Source of the DNA: Ruminococcus hominis | GTDB taxonomy: Bacteria; Bacillota; Clostridia; Lachnospirales; Lachnospiraceae | Assembly (NCBI RefSeq): GCF_014287355.1 | Contig: NZ_JACOPE010000001.1 | Span: 1,488,001-1,552,000 of the forward strand | Length of the DNA: 64,000 nt | Reading direction: 5' to 3' | Position numbers and translations under genes: made by a program | Part shown: piece after piece, positions 43,854 to 53,610 of the stretch | How positions within the stretch are numbered: position 1 is the stretch's first letter | Layout of the letters: every line of letters begins with the position of its first letter | The notes under the pieces: generated by a model | Seen by the model: only the letters and a program-made list of their open reading frames with translations | Databases searched by the model: none | Told to the model about the DNA's origin: nothing

Positions 43854-44570
43854 ATGGATAAATCTTTAAAAAATACATCTAAAGAAAATAAAGAAAGCAG
43901 GGAAGAACGGGAAGAAATCCGTGAAGAAATAAAGGAAACCGGAACACTATGTTTAGAAAATGATAAACATCATCACAAAATCCAGATGATTGCAATTATT
44001 GGAGAAATTGAAGGGCATGAGGCATTATCCGGAAATACAAAATCTACGAAATATGAACACATTATTCCCAAACTGGCACAAGTGGAGGATGATGAAGAAA
44101 CAGAGGGGGTTCTTATTTTGTTAAATACATTAGGGGGTGATGTTGAAGCTGGACTTGCAATCGCAGAAATGATTGCATCTCTTAGTAAACCTTCGGTATC
44201 TCTGGTGCTTGGAGGAAGTCATTCAATAGGAGGACCGCTTGCAGTTTCAGCAGATTATTCATTTATTGTACCAAGTGGAACAATGATTGTACATCCGGTC
44301 CGTTCCAATGGAATGTTTATCGGGGTCTATCAAAGCTATCGAAATATGGAACGTACACAAGACCGTATAACCAGCTTTATTTCAAAACATTCAAATATAA
44401 GTCAGGCAAGACTGGAAGAACTAATGCTTGATCCAACTCAACTTGTAAAAGATGTTGGAACTATGCTGGAAGGCATTGATGCGGTGAAAGAAGGAATGAT
44501 CAATGAGGTTGGCGGAATCAGTCAGGCATTGAATAAACTACACGAAATGATTGAAGAACAAAAAAAATAA
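43854..44570 (+). CDS. tepA: ClpP-like serine protease TepA
   Basis: A ClpP/crotonase-fold peptidase of 238 residues with a charged N-terminus of 40 residues. The likely nucleophile is Ser124 in G-G-S-H-S-I-G-G, with His147 in M-I-V-H-P-V. In Bacillus, TepA (YmfB) lies next to spoIIIE, and here it also directly precedes ftsK. The Bacillus protein was linked to protein export, and its role is not firmly known. AAGGAGG precedes the ATG. Confidence 0.85.
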   Translation: MDKSLKNTSKENKESREEREEIREEIKETGTLCLENDKHHHKIQMIAIIGEIEGHEALSGNTKSTKYEHIIPKLAQVEDDEETEGVLILLNTLGGDVEAGLAIAEMIASLSKPSVSLVLGGSHSIGGPLAVSADYSFIVPSGTMIVHPVRSNGMFIGVYQSYRNMERTQDRITSFISKHSNISQARLEELMLDPTQLVKDVGTMLEGIDAVKEGMINEVGGISQALNKLHEMIEEQKK

Positions 44571-44614
44571 TGTTATACTATATTGAGTATGTTTAACACC
44601 AAGGGGGATGTATC

Positions 44615-47221
44615 ATGGCTGCAAAGTCAACCAAGAAACGAAAGACAACAACCAAAAAACCAACTAAAAAACAGCAGCAGGAGAATGCTGCAATTCGCGA
44701 TGAAATATGTATTTTATGCGTACTTGCTGTATGTATTTTACTATTGATCAGCAACTTCGGCATTGGAGGTATGGTCGGAGAAGCTGTATCATCTGTGTTG
44801 TTTGGCTTATTTGGCTGGATTGCATATTTAATCCCTGTGCTTATATTTAGCGTGGTCGCTTTTCTAATTTCAAACAGAGGAAACAGCCACGCGTACATAA
44901 AAAGTATTGCATTATTTGTACTTGTTGTATTGCTTGCAACATTGCTTGAACTTATTATGAATCCATATGACGCAACAGCAGGGCTTATGACATATTATCA
45001 CCAGTCAAGTGTAAACCGAACAGCGGGTGGCCTGTTTGGCGGATTTTTAATGAAATTATTGTGTCCGCTTATCGGGAAAGCAGGAACTTATGTCGTTGTG
45101 ATAGTTCTGGCAATCGTATGTGTTATCTTAATTACAGAAAAATCATTACTTAAGCCACTGGGGCGAAAGAGTAAAGTAGTATATGAGGATGCTAAGAAAT
45201 TAAAAGAAACAACAGCTATAAAGTCAGCACAGAAAAGAGCAGCACAAAAGAAAGAAAAGACGGCAAGATTAGAAGAACAAGCAAAAGAACAGCAAAGCAC
45301 TGTATCGAAACCGACACAAAAACGCAACAAAAAAGTATCAGGTGTTTCGTTTGCTACAACATTGTTGGAAACACCTATACGTGGAAAGTCACCGGAACTT
45401 AAGGAATTAATCCCGGAAGAACCAGTAGAAGATATGAGTATCAAACCATTGGATGAGATGCCGGAGCTTACAATAGAATCTCCATTTGATGATGTAGATG
45501 TGCCAGATATGAGCGAACCTGTTCCAGAGACAGAAACGATGGCTGTCGAAGAAGCAATTGCACCGATAGAATCTGTGTCTGTATCGGAAGAACCAGAAGA
45601 GACAGACATGACTGAAACAACAACAAAACAGACACGGAAACACTCATCACCGGAAGAAAAGGCGGCGGTAACAAAAGAAACAGAATCTGTGGAAGCAGCC
45701 GTTCAGGCACAGAATACAGCACCTGCTAAGAAGTATCTTACTCCACCATTAGATTTATTAAAAAAGGGAAAAGCATCCGGAGGCGATTCGAATGCACATT
45801 TGCGTGCCACTGCAATGAAGTTAGAGCAGACGCTTTTGAATTTTGGAGTGAAGGTTCATGTGACAAATGCCAGTTGTGGTCCGGCTGTGACAAGATATGA
45901 GCTTCAACCAGAACAAGGCGTTAAAGTTAGCAAAATTGTAGGGCTTGCAGACGACATTAAACTAAATCTGGCAGTGTCAGATCTTCGAATTGAAGCTCCG
46001 ATTCCTGGAAAAGCAGCAGTCGGGATTGAAGTACCTAATGAAGAAAATACAGCAGTAATGCTCCGAGATCTTTTAGAAGCACCTGAATTTCAGAAAAGTA
46101 AAGCAAAACTTGCATTTGCTGTAGGTAAAGATATTGCAGGAAAAGTAATTGTAGCTGATATTGCAAAAATGCCTCATTTACTTGTGGCAGGTGCAACGGG
46201 GTCTGGAAAATCCGTGTGTATCAATACAATTATTATGAGTCTTATTTACAAAGCAGACCCGGAAGATGTCAAATTGATCATGGTTGATCCAAAGGTTGTA
46301 GAATTAAATGTTTATAATGGAATTCCACATTTGCTTATTCCGGTAGTGACAGATCCTCGTAAAGCGGCTGGGGCTTTGAACTGGGCAGTTGCAGAGATGA
46401 TGAAACGATATCAACTGTTTGCAGAATATAACGTACGTGATTTGAAAGGATTTAATGAAAAAGTTTCAAATCTCGAGCCGGCTGAAAATAATCCGAAAAA
46501 AATGGCTCAGATTGTGATTATTGTCGACGAGCTGGCAGATTTGATGATGGTAGCTCCAAAAGATGTAGAGGGTGCAATTTGTCGTTTGGCTCAGCTGGCA
46601 CGTGCTGCTGGTATACATTTAATTCTGGCAACACAAAGACCATCTGTAAATGTTATCACAGGATTGATTAAAGCCAATATGCCATCACGTATTGCATTTG
46701 CGGTATCTTCGGGTGTAGATTCTCGAACGATTATAGACATGAATGGAGCAGAAAAGCTTCTTGGAAAAGGAGATATGCTCTTTTATCCGACTGGTTATCC
46801 AAAACCAGTACGTGTACAAGGTTCCTTTGTTTCTGATAAAGAAGTTCAGCAGGTTGTAGATTACCTGATCAATCAGAATGGCGGGGCAAATTATAGTAGT
46901 GACTTAGAAGAACATCTAAGTAATGATAATTCCGTGGAACTTTCCGGTAGTGCAGTTTTTTCCGGAAATTCCTCAGAAACGGAAGATAATCGGGATCATT
47001 ATTTTGCGGATGCAGGCTTCTTCATTATAGAAAAAGAAAAGGCATCGATCGGAATGCTACAGAGAATGTTCAAAATAGGATTTAATCGAGCCGCAAGAAT
47101 TATGGATCAGCTTGCAGAAGCACAGGTGGTAGGACCCGAAGAAGGTACAAAACCGAGGAAGGTATTGATGACCAAAGAAGAATTTGAAGAGTATTTAGGA
47201 ACAGGTAAGAAGGAGGATTAG
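44615..47221 (+). CDS. ftsK: FtsK/SpoIIIE DNA translocase
   Basis: A septal DNA pump of 868 residues. The N-terminus has a basic tail and four transmembrane helices (about 28-180). A long, charged, repetitive linker (about 190-380) follows. The motor domain has Walker A G-A-T-G-S-G-K-S (526-533) and Walker [14 protein letters not shown]-terminal gamma winged helix recognises polar DNA motifs. Its neighbour tepA suggests the SpoIIIE orthologue. The fhs ribosome-binding site lies in its 3' end. Confidence 0.96.
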   Translation: MAAKSTKKRKTTTKKPTKKQQQENAAIRDEICILCVLAVCILLLISNFGIGGMVGEAVSSVLFGLFGWIAYLIPVLIFSVVAFLISNRGNSHAYIKSIALFVLVVLLATLLELIMNPYDATAGLMTYYHQSSVNRTAGGLFGGFLMKLLCPLIGKAGTYVVVIVLAIVCVILITEKSLLKPLGRKSKVVYEDAKKLKETTAIKSAQKRAAQKKEKTARLEEQAKEQQSTVSKPTQKRNKKVSGVSFATTLLETPIRGKSPELKELIPEEPVEDMSIKPLDEMPELTIESPFDDVDVPDMSEPVPETETMAVEEAIAPIESVSVSEEPEETDMTETTTKQTRKHSSPEEKAAVTKETESVEAAVQAQNTAPAKKYLTPPLDLLKKGKASGGDSNAHLRATAMKLEQTLLNFGVKVHVTNASCGPAVTRYELQPEQGVKVSKIVGLADDIKLNLAVSDLRIEAPIPGKAAVGIEVPNEENTAVMLRDLLEAPEFQKSKAKLAFAVGKDIAGKVIVADIAKMPHLLVAGATGSGKSVCINTIIMSLIYKADPEDVKLIMVDPKVVELNVYNGIPHLLIPVVTDPRKAAGALNWAVAEMMKRYQLFAEYNVRDLKGFNEKVSNLEPAENNPKKMAQIVIIVDELADLMMVAPKDVEGAICRLAQLARAAGIHLILATQRPSVNVITGLIKANMPSRIAFAVSSGVDSRTIIDMNGAEKLLGKGDMLFYPTGYPKPVRVQGSFVSDKEVQQVVDYLINQNGGANYSSDLEEHLSNDNSVELSGSAVFSGNSSETEDNRDHYFADAGFFIIEKEKASIGMLQRMFKIGFNRAARIMDQLAEAQVVGPEEGTKPRKVLMTKEEFEEYLGTGKKED

Positions 47222-47223
47222 CA

Positions 47224-48894
47224 ATGAAAACAGATATTCAAATTGCACAGGAGGCACAGATGCTGCCAATTAAAGAGGTGGCAGCAAACGCAGGTATTAC
47301 AGAGGATGATTTAGAATTTTACGGAAAATATAAAGCAAAGCTTTCAGAAGATTTCTGGGATAAGATTAAAGATAATCCGGATGGAAAACTGGTATTGGTA
47401 ACAGCAATCAATCCAACTCCTGCAGGAGAGGGAAAAACAACAACATCTGTTGGATTAGGACAGGCATTTGCCAAGTTAGATAAAAAAGCAATCATTGCAC
47501 TTCGCGAACCATCTCTTGGACCTTGTTTCGGAATTAAAGGAGGAGCTGCAGGTGGCGGTTATGCACAGGTTGTTCCGATGGAAGATTTGAACCTACATTT
47601 CACAGGAGATTTCCATGCAATTACATCTGCTAATAATCTGCTTGCTGCAATGTTAGATAATCACATCCAGCAGGGAAATGCTCTTCAGATTGATCCACGA
47701 CAGGTTGTATGGAAACGTTGTGTTGATATGAATGACAGAGTGTTGCGTAATATTGTTGTAGGTCTTGGGAACAAGATGGACGGAATGGTTCGTGAAGATC
47801 ATTTTGTTATTACAGTAGCTTCTGAAATTATGGCAATCCTTTGCCTCGCTGATGATTTGCAGGATTTAAAACGCAGACTTGGAAGAATCATCGTTGCATA
47901 TAATTTTAACGGGGATCCTGTTACTGCAGATGATTTACAGGCGACAGGCGCAATGACTGCGTTACTCAAAGATGCGATCAAGCCAAACTTGATTCAGACA
48001 TTAGAACACACTCCGGCCTTAGTCCATGGAGGTCCATTTGCTAATATCGCACATGGCTGCAATAGTGTGCGTGCAACAAAGATGGCTTTAAAAATGGCAG
48101 ATATTGCAATCACAGAAGCTGGATTCGGTGCAGATCTCGGTGCTGAAAAATTCATGGATATCAAATGCAGAAAAGCGGGTTTAAAACCAGATGCTGTTGT
48201 TTTAGTTGCAACAGTACGAGCATTGAAGTATAATGGTGGAGTTGCCAAAGCTGATTTGGCAGAAGAGAATCTGGATGCACTGAAAAAAGGAATCGTGAAT
48301 TTAGAGAAACATATTGAAAATATACAGAAATTCGGAGTACCTGTAATAGTTACACTGAATTCATTTATAACAGATACAGATGCTGAAAATGAATATATTC
48401 GTCAGTTCTGCGAAGAAAGAGGCTGTGAATTCGCACTTTCAGAAGTATGGGAAAAGGGCGGAGAAGGCGGAATTGCACTTGCAGAAAAGGTATTGAATAC
48501 ATTGGAAAATAAAGAAAGCCACTTCCATACGCTTTATGAAGACGAATTGTCTTTGAAAGAAAAAATCGAGAAAATTTCAAAAGAGATTTATGGTGCAGAT
48601 GGTGTGGTTTATGAGCCGGCAGCACAAAAGCAGATTACAAAAATAGAAGCAATGGGATTTGGCGAATTTCCAATATGTATGGCGAAAAATCAATATTCAT
48701 TCTCAGATGATGCAAAGAAGCTGGGAAGACCAGAAAACTTTGATATTCATATTCGTGAGGTTTATGTTGATGCAGGAGCAGGATTTGTTGTTGCACTGAC
48801 AGGTTCGGTTATGACTATGCCTGGACTTCCAAAAGTGCCAGCTGCCAACAATATCGATGTGTCTGAAGATGGAAAAATTACAGGACTGTTTTAA
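47224..48894 (+). CDS. fhs: Formate-tetrahydrofolate ligase
   Basis: The enzyme makes 10-formyl-THF from formate, ATP and THF, for purine synthesis and, in acetogens, the methyl branch of Wood-Ljungdahl. The nucleotide motif [11 protein letters not shown] and the long conserved block [17 protein letters not shown] are present. Length 556 residues is normal. It is followed by folD at 15 bp, so the C1 steps are co-expressed. Confidence 0.98.
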   Translation: MKTDIQIAQEAQMLPIKEVAANAGITEDDLEFYGKYKAKLSEDFWDKIKDNPDGKLVLVTAINPTPAGEGKTTTSVGLGQAFAKLDKKAIIALREPSLGPCFGIKGGAAGGGYAQVVPMEDLNLHFTGDFHAITSANNLLAAMLDNHIQQGNALQIDPRQVVWKRCVDMNDRVLRNIVVGLGNKMDGMVREDHFVITVASEIMAILCLADDLQDLKRRLGRIIVAYNFNGDPVTADDLQATGAMTALLKDAIKPNLIQTLEHTPALVHGGPFANIAHGCNSVRATKMALKMADIAITEAGFGADLGAEKFMDIKCRKAGLKPDAVVLVATVRALKYNGGVAKADLAEENLDALKKGIVNLEKHIENIQKFGVPVIVTLNSFITDTDAENEYIRQFCEERGCEFALSEVWEKGGEGGIALAEKVLNTLENKESHFHTLYEDELSLKEKIEKISKEIYGADGVVYEPAAQKQITKIEAMGFGEFPICMAKNQYSFSDDAKKLGRPENFDIHIREVYVDAGAGFVVALTGSVMTMPGLPKVPAANNIDVSEDGKITGLF

Positions 48895-48909
48895 GGAGAA
48901 ACAAAAACA

Positions 48910-49746
48910 ATGCAGTTAATCGATGGAAAAAAGATTTCAAAAGAAATTAAGGATGAATTAAAAGAAGAAGTAGCCGTATTAAAGGCGAATGGAAAAGAAG
49001 TGTGTCTTGCTGTTGTTCAAGTGGGAAACGATCCGGCATCTTCAGTTTATGTAAATAATAAAAAGAAAGCCTGTGCTTATATTGGTATCGAATCAGAAAG
49101 CTATGAACTGGCAGAAGAGACAACAGAAGAGGAGTTATTGCTTCTAATTGATCGTTTGAATAAAGAAGAACATGTAAATGGAATACTGGTTCAGTTGCCG
49201 CTTCCGGCCCATATTGACGAAGATAAGATCATACGTGCTATTTCTCCGGATAAGGATGTAGACGGATTTCATCCAGTCAGCGTAGGACGTCTGTGGATTG
49301 GAGAGAAAGGATTTTTATCTTGTACTCCGGCAGGTATTATTCAGTTATTAAAACGTTCCGGGATTACAATAGATGGAAAAGAATGTGTGATTGTCGGACG
49401 TAGCAATATCGTAGGAAAACCGATGGCTGCATTACTTTTAAGAGAAAATGGAACAGTTACAGTTACGCATTCACATACAAATAATTTAAAAGATATTACA
49501 AAGAGAGCGGATATTTTGATTGTTGCAATTGGCAGAAAGCAATTTATAACAGCAGACTATGTAAAAGAGGGTGCAGTTGTTATCGATGTGGGCATGCATC
49601 GTGATGAGAATAATAAGCTTTGCGGAGATGTTGCATTTGACGAAGTAGCAGAGCATACATCTGCAATTACCCCGGTTCCAGGAGGCGTAGGACCGATGAC
49701 GATTGCAATGCTAATGAACAACTGTGTAGAAACAGTAAGAAAATAG
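48910..49746 (+). CDS. folD: Methylene-THF dehydrogenase/cyclohydrolase
   Basis: A bifunctional enzyme linking 5,10-methylene-THF and 10-formyl-THF, 278 residues. The active-site S-x-V-Y-V-N-N-K-K-K, the signature P-L-P-A-H-I-D-E, P-D-K-D-V-D-G-F-H, and the Rossmann segment I-V-G-R-S-N-I-V-G-K-P are intact. It is coupled to fhs upstream. AAGGAG precedes the ATG. Confidence 0.97.
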   Translation: MQLIDGKKISKEIKDELKEEVAVLKANGKEVCLAVVQVGNDPASSVYVNNKKKACAYIGIESESYELAEETTEEELLLLIDRLNKEEHVNGILVQLPLPAHIDEDKIIRAISPDKDVDGFHPVSVGRLWIGEKGFLSCTPAGIIQLLKRSGITIDGKECVIVGRSNIVGKPMAALLLRENGTVTVTHSHTNNLKDITKRADILIVAIGRKQFITADYVKEGAVVIDVGMHRDENNKLCGDVAFDEVAEHTSAITPVPGGVGPMTIAMLMNNCVETVRK

Positions 49747-49758
49747 GAGGAACCATTT

Positions 49759-51078
49759 ATGAAATGTGCAAATTGTGGTGCAGATATTCCAGCGGGAATG
49801 CTTATATGTCCTGACTGTGGCACAGAAGTTCAGATGGTTCCGGACTATAATCCTTTAGATGATGTACTTACTCGTGAAGTAAAAGGTTCTGTAGAGGATG
49901 TGACACGCCCGTTGCCTAATAGCAGTGGTCAGGTACAGCAGCAAAGAAATCGTTCAAGACAACAACCACAGAATTCAACGCGTGTATTGAGTCAGGGAGA
50001 GTTAGACCGTATCCGTTCAAATCAGATGCGGACATCTCAAAAAAGCAATTATCGCGGGAGAGATACAGTTGGAGAAGAGAGGATCAGACCAACAAGACGT
50101 GATACAAGGGCACAACAGACGGATTATAGAACAGCGGATGAACGACGGCGTCAAAAAGCATTGCGGATGCAGCAGGCAAAAAAGAAACGTCGAAATACGA
50201 TGATTGTTGTTATGGTTATTTTAGTTGCAGTTGGAATTAGTGGGATCCTTCTTTATCAGAATTCTTATTCGGGAACTTTAAACAAAGCAGAGAAAGCTTA
50301 TCAGTCTAGTGAATATAGTAAAGCCATTCGCTATTACAATCTTGCAATTGCAAAAGACAATACGCGTGCGACAGCATATGTAGGACTATCAAAAGTATAT
50401 ATTGCCCAGGATGAATTGGATAAAGCAGAAAACATGTTCTTAAATGCGATTGATTCACAGCCGGAAAATGCAGATTTGTATGAGGCTCTTGCACAATTTT
50501 ATATCAAGACGGATCAGGCAGATAAAATTTCAGGTACTTTGGACGGCAGTAGCAAAAATGTATTAAAAGAGATGAGTGATTATGTTTCTGACATGCCGGA
50601 ATTTAGTCTGGAAGAAGGAACATATACAGAAGTGCAACAGGTTTCCTTGTCTGGAAATGGGAAAATTTATTATACAACAGACGGGAATGAACCGACAACT
50701 GACAGTACGTTATATACTGAGCCGATTCTGATTGAAGATGGTACGGTTGTTATAAAAGCAATTTGTGTAAATAAAAAGGGAATTCCTAGTTTGGTTGCAA
50801 CCAAAACATATCAGGTTGAGATTCCAATTGAAGATGCACCAGCTGTTACACCATCTACCGGGCAATATACTTCTGCAACGCAGATCAGTATTACAGTTCC
50901 GGAAGGATATACAGCATATTATACAATGGATAATACAACACCAACAACAGCATCAACGCAATACACCGGTCCAATTGACATGCCGGAGGGACAGACTATT
51001 TTTTCCGCGATTCTTGTCAACAAGAATGGAAAAACAACACAGGTCACAAAAAGAAATTATGTATTGAATTTACAATAA
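49759..51078 (+). CDS. Zinc-ribbon, TPR and Fn3-associated-domain membrane protein
   Basis: This mosaic protein has 439 residues. A zinc ribbon with Cys3, Cys6, Cys17 and Cys20 is followed by a disordered Gln/Arg-rich linker (30-140) and one transmembrane helix (147-166). A TPR-like region (172-265) comes next. Two tandem repeats of the chitobiase/Fn3-associated type (Y-Y-T-T-D-G-N-E-P-T-T and Y-Y-T-M-D-N-T-T-P-T-T) complete it. The extracellular part would bind wall or partner proteins. The function is unknown. It follows folD by 12 bp but is functionally unrelated to it. Confidence 0.8.
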   Translation: MKCANCGADIPAGMLICPDCGTEVQMVPDYNPLDDVLTREVKGSVEDVTRPLPNSSGQVQQQRNRSRQQPQNSTRVLSQGELDRIRSNQMRTSQKSNYRGRDTVGEERIRPTRRDTRAQQTDYRTADERRRQKALRMQQAKKKRRNTMIVVMVILVAVGISGILLYQNSYSGTLNKAEKAYQSSEYSKAIRYYNLAIAKDNTRATAYVGLSKVYIAQDELDKAENMFLNAIDSQPENADLYEALAQFYIKTDQADKISGTLDGSSKNVLKEMSDYVSDMPEFSLEEGTYTEVQQVSLSGNGKIYYTTDGNEPTTDSTLYTEPILIEDGTVVIKAICVNKKGIPSLVATKTYQVEIPIEDAPAVTPSTGQYTSATQISITVPEGYTAYYTMDNTTPTTASTQYTGPIDMPEGQTIFSAILVNKNGKTTQVTKRNYVLNLQ

Positions 51079-51081
51079 TAT

Positions 51082-51128
51082 AAAAAGAAATCTGTTGGAT
51101 AAAAAAGAATTCTTCAGATTTCTTTTTT
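51082..51128 (+). terminator. Terminator of the ftsK-fhs-folD run
   Basis: AAAAAGAAATCTG (51082-51094) pairs with CAGATTTCTTTTT (51115-51127), ending in a T-tract. Confidence 0.85.
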
Positions 51129-51211
51129 GTTTATGAGATTAAAAACAGTAAAAATAGCATGCATTTGAAGTCTGATTTTTAGAACGGCAATTTTGAAAAA
51201 ATCCAGTGTAT

Positions 51212-51247
51212 TTATTACCAAAAATAAAGAAAAAATTTTGGTGATAA
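51212..51247. promoter_or_regulatory. Inverted repeat upstream of the alcohol dehydrogenase promoter
   Basis: TTATTACCAAAA (51212-51223) and TTTTGGTGATAA (51236-51247) pair over 12 bp with one G-U/mismatch. It ends 27 bp before the -35 box and may bind an activator. Confidence 0.4.
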
Positions 51248-51273
51248 TTCTTCACCTAATTTTCCAGATTGCC

Positions 51274-51302
51274 TTGTGTGAAAAGATTAACAGTGCTATA
51301 AT
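51274..51302 (+). promoter_or_regulatory. Alcohol dehydrogenase promoter with extended -10
   Basis: TTGTGT (51274-51279), 17-bp spacer and TGCTATAAT (51294-51302), an extended -10. Confidence 0.8.
51276..51293. promoter_or_regulatory. Putative Rex operator
   Basis: GTGTGAAAAGATTAACAG matches the Rex consensus TTGTGAA-N4-TTAACAA at 12 of 14 defined positions; only the outermost bases differ. It fills the promoter spacer, so bound Rex would block RNA polymerase. Rex is encoded at 38884-39531. Confidence 0.7.
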
Positions 51303-51346
51303 ATAAACATGTTAAAAAAATAACACATTGAAGGAGATGTAGTATA

Positions 51347-52528
51347 ATGAGTCGATTTACATTACCAAGAGACATTTATCATGGAAAAGGATGTTTGGAA
51401 GAACTGAAAAATTTGAAAGGAACAAAAGCAATCCTCGTTGTAGGTGGTGGCTCTATGAAACGTCAGGGCTTTCTTGACAGAGCAGTGAACTACTTAAAAG
51501 AGGCAGGAATGGAAGTAGAATTATTCGAAGGCGTTGAGCCAGATCCATCTGTAGAGACTGTTATGAAAGGTGCTGAAGTAATGCGTGCATTCCAGCCAGA
51601 CTGGATTGTTGCAATGGGTGGAGGATCACCAATCGATGCAGCAAAGGCAATGTGGGCATTTTATGAATATCCAGAAATTACTTTTGAAGATTTGATTACA
51701 CCATTTAGTTTTCCAGAATTAAGACAGAAAGCAAAATTCTGTGCAATTCCATCTACATCTGGAACTGCAACAGAGGTAACAGCATTTTCAGTAATCACAA
51801 ACTATCAGACAGGTGTAAAATATCCGCTTGCTGACTTTAATATCACTCCAGATGTTGCAATCGTAGATCCAGATCTTGTTGCAGGACTTCCTGTAAAACA
51901 GGTTGCATACACAGGTATGGATGCTTTAACACACGCTATTGAAGCATATGTATCAACATTGAATTGCCCATTCACAGATCCTCTTGCACTGCAGGCAATT
52001 GAGATGGTTCTGGAATATCTTCCAGCATCATACAACTGCAATATGGTAGCAAGAGAGCAGATGCACTATGCACAGTGTCTTGCCGGTATGGCATTCTCAA
52101 ATGCATTGCTTGGTATCGTACATTCTATGGCACACAAAACAGGAGCAGCATTCTCAACAGGTCATATTCCACATGGTTGTGCAAATGCTATTTATCTGCC
52201 ATACGTTATCAAATACAATGCAAAAGATCCTGTAGCAGCTTCACGTTATGCTGAAATCGCACGTAGAATGGGACTGGAAGGTGTTTCAGAGCAGGCATTG
52301 ATCAATAGCCTTTGCAACAAAATCGATGAATTCAATGTAAAATTGAATATTCCAAAGACATTGAAAGAATTTGGAATCAACGAAGACGAATTCAAAGAAA
52401 AAGTTGCCAAGATTGCAGAGCTTGCAGTTGGTGATGCATGTACAGGCTCTAACCCACGTGCAATCGATCCTGCAAACATGGAAAAACTGTTAACATGCAC
52501 ATACTATGGTACAGAAGTAGATTTCTAA
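51347..52528 (+). CDS. Iron-containing alcohol dehydrogenase
   Basis: A group III Fe-dependent NAD(P) alcohol dehydrogenase of 393 residues. It has the nucleotide region V-V-G-G-G-S-M and M-G-G-G-S-P-I-D-A-A-K, the second block P-S-T-S-G-T-A-T-E-V, and metal ligands in D-A-L-T-H-A-I-E, H-S-M-A-H and G-H-I-P-H-G. It resembles butanol and 1,3-propanediol dehydrogenases and probably disposes of reducing power as alcohol. Rex control is suggested by the operator in its promoter. AAGGAG precedes the ATG. Confidence 0.93.
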   Translation: MSRFTLPRDIYHGKGCLEELKNLKGTKAILVVGGGSMKRQGFLDRAVNYLKEAGMEVELFEGVEPDPSVETVMKGAEVMRAFQPDWIVAMGGGSPIDAAKAMWAFYEYPEITFEDLITPFSFPELRQKAKFCAIPSTSGTATEVTAFSVITNYQTGVKYPLADFNITPDVAIVDPDLVAGLPVKQVAYTGMDALTHAIEAYVSTLNCPFTDPLALQAIEMVLEYLPASYNCNMVAREQMHYAQCLAGMAFSNALLGIVHSMAHKTGAAFSTGHIPHGCANAIYLPYVIKYNAKDPVAASRYAEIARRMGLEGVSEQALINSLCNKIDEFNVKLNIPKTLKEFGINEDEFKEKVAKIAELAVGDACTGSNPRAIDPANMEKLLTCTYYGTEVDF

Positions 52529-52538
52529 TTTAATTTGC

Positions 52539-52580
52539 AAAAAAGGGGCGGGTGTCAGTAGAGCATCGGCCCCATTTTTT
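52539..52580 (+). terminator. Alcohol dehydrogenase terminator
   Basis: AAAAAAGGGGC (52539-52549) pairs with GCCCC-A-TTTTTT (52569-52580) around a 19-nt loop. Confidence 0.82.
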
Positions 52581-52602
52581 GTTGTATCGTTAAAATCTTC
52601 AC

Positions 52603-52631
52603 TTGCCAAGCTGAATCATATAGCGTATTAT
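52603..52631 (+). promoter_or_regulatory. nfnAB promoter
   Basis: TTGCCA (52603-52608), 17-bp spacer, TATTAT (52626-52631). The leader of about 80 nt shows no strong fold. Confidence 0.65.
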
Positions 52632-52719
52632 AATTAAAGGGCGTTTTTTATTTCCGAACTAGGTATTGAGTTAGAAATGAAAGAGGAATAAGAGAAACCT
52701 AAATAAAAGGAGGAAGATC

Positions 52720-53610
52720 ATGTATAAAATTTTAAAAGCAGAAAAACTGGCCGATAAGATTTTTTTGATGGATGTACATGCACCACGTGTTGCAAGTCAC
52801 TGTCAGCCGGGACAGTTTGTTATCGTAAAGATGGATGACAAAGGAGAGAGAATTCCACTTACTATTTGCGATTATGATCGTGAAGCCGGAACAATCACAA
52901 TTGTATTTCAGGAAGTTGGAGCATCTACGATAAGGATGGCTGATCTGAAAGAAGGAGACAGTTTCCGTGACTTTGTCGGACCACTTGGATGTCCATCAGA
53001 ATTTGTTCATGAAGATCTCGAAGAATTAAAGAAGAAAAAAATCGTTTTTGTAGCTGGAGGTGTTGGTGCCGCACCTGTTTATCCACAGGTAAAATGGTTA
53101 CATGCTCATGGAATTGAAGCAGATGTTATCCTTGGTGCAAAGACAAAAGATATGGTAATTCTTGAAAAGGAACTGGAAGCAGTTGCTGGTAATTTATATG
53201 TAACAACAGACGATGGCTCTTACGGACGTTCCGGAATGGTTACAGCTACCTTAGAAGACTTGGTTAGCAAAGAAGGAAAAACATATGATTCATGTGTCGC
53301 AATCGGACCAATGATTATGATGAAATTTGTTTGTCTGTTAACTAAAAAATTAGAGATTCCTACAATTGTCAGCATGAACCCGATCATGGTTGATGGTACA
53401 GGAATGTGTGGAGCTTGCCGTCTGCAGGTCGGTGATGAAATTAAATTCGCATGTGTAGATGGACCAGAGTTTGATGGACATCTTGTAGATTTCGATCAGG
53501 CAATGAAGAGAAGTCGGATGTATAAGACAGAAGAGGGTCGTGCGATTCTGAAACTGCAGGAAGGTGATACACATCACGGTGGCTGCGGAAATTGCGGAGG
53601 TGACAACTAA
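52720..53610 (+). CDS. nfnA: NfnA: FAD/NAD-binding small subunit of NADH-dependent ferredoxin:NADP+ oxidoreductase
   Basis: The small subunit of the NfnAB complex, 296 residues. An FAD domain of the ferredoxin reductase type (R-I-P-L-T-I-C-D-Y near residue 47) is followed by an NAD domain (F-V-A-G-G-V-G-A-A-P). A C-terminal [2Fe-2S] motif, G-T-G-M-C-G-A-C-R-L-Q with a later C, ends near C-G-N-C-G-G. The related dihydroorotate dehydrogenase PyrK subunit is excluded by the partner gene, which begins at the last base of this stop codon. Confidence 0.9.
   Translation: MYKILKAEKLADKIFLMDVHAPRVASHCQPGQFVIVKMDDKGERIPLTICDYDREAGTITIVFQEVGASTIRMADLKEGDSFRDFVGPLGCPSEFVHEDLEELKKKKIVFVAGGVGAAPVYPQVKWLHAHGIEADVILGAKTKDMVILEKELEAVAGNLYVTTDDGSYGRSGMVTATLEDLVSKEGKTYDSCVAIGPMIMMKFVCLLTKKLEIPTIVSMNPIMVDGTGMCGACRLQVGDEIKFACVDGPEFDGHLVDFDQAMKRSRMYKTEEGRAILKLQEGDTHHGGCGNCGGDN

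Noticed and set aside
45088..45609. Serine-rich 173-residue frame on the minus strand inside ftsK
   Set aside because: It is the complement of the charged, low-complexity FtsK linker. It has no ribosome-binding site and no plausible protein composition.
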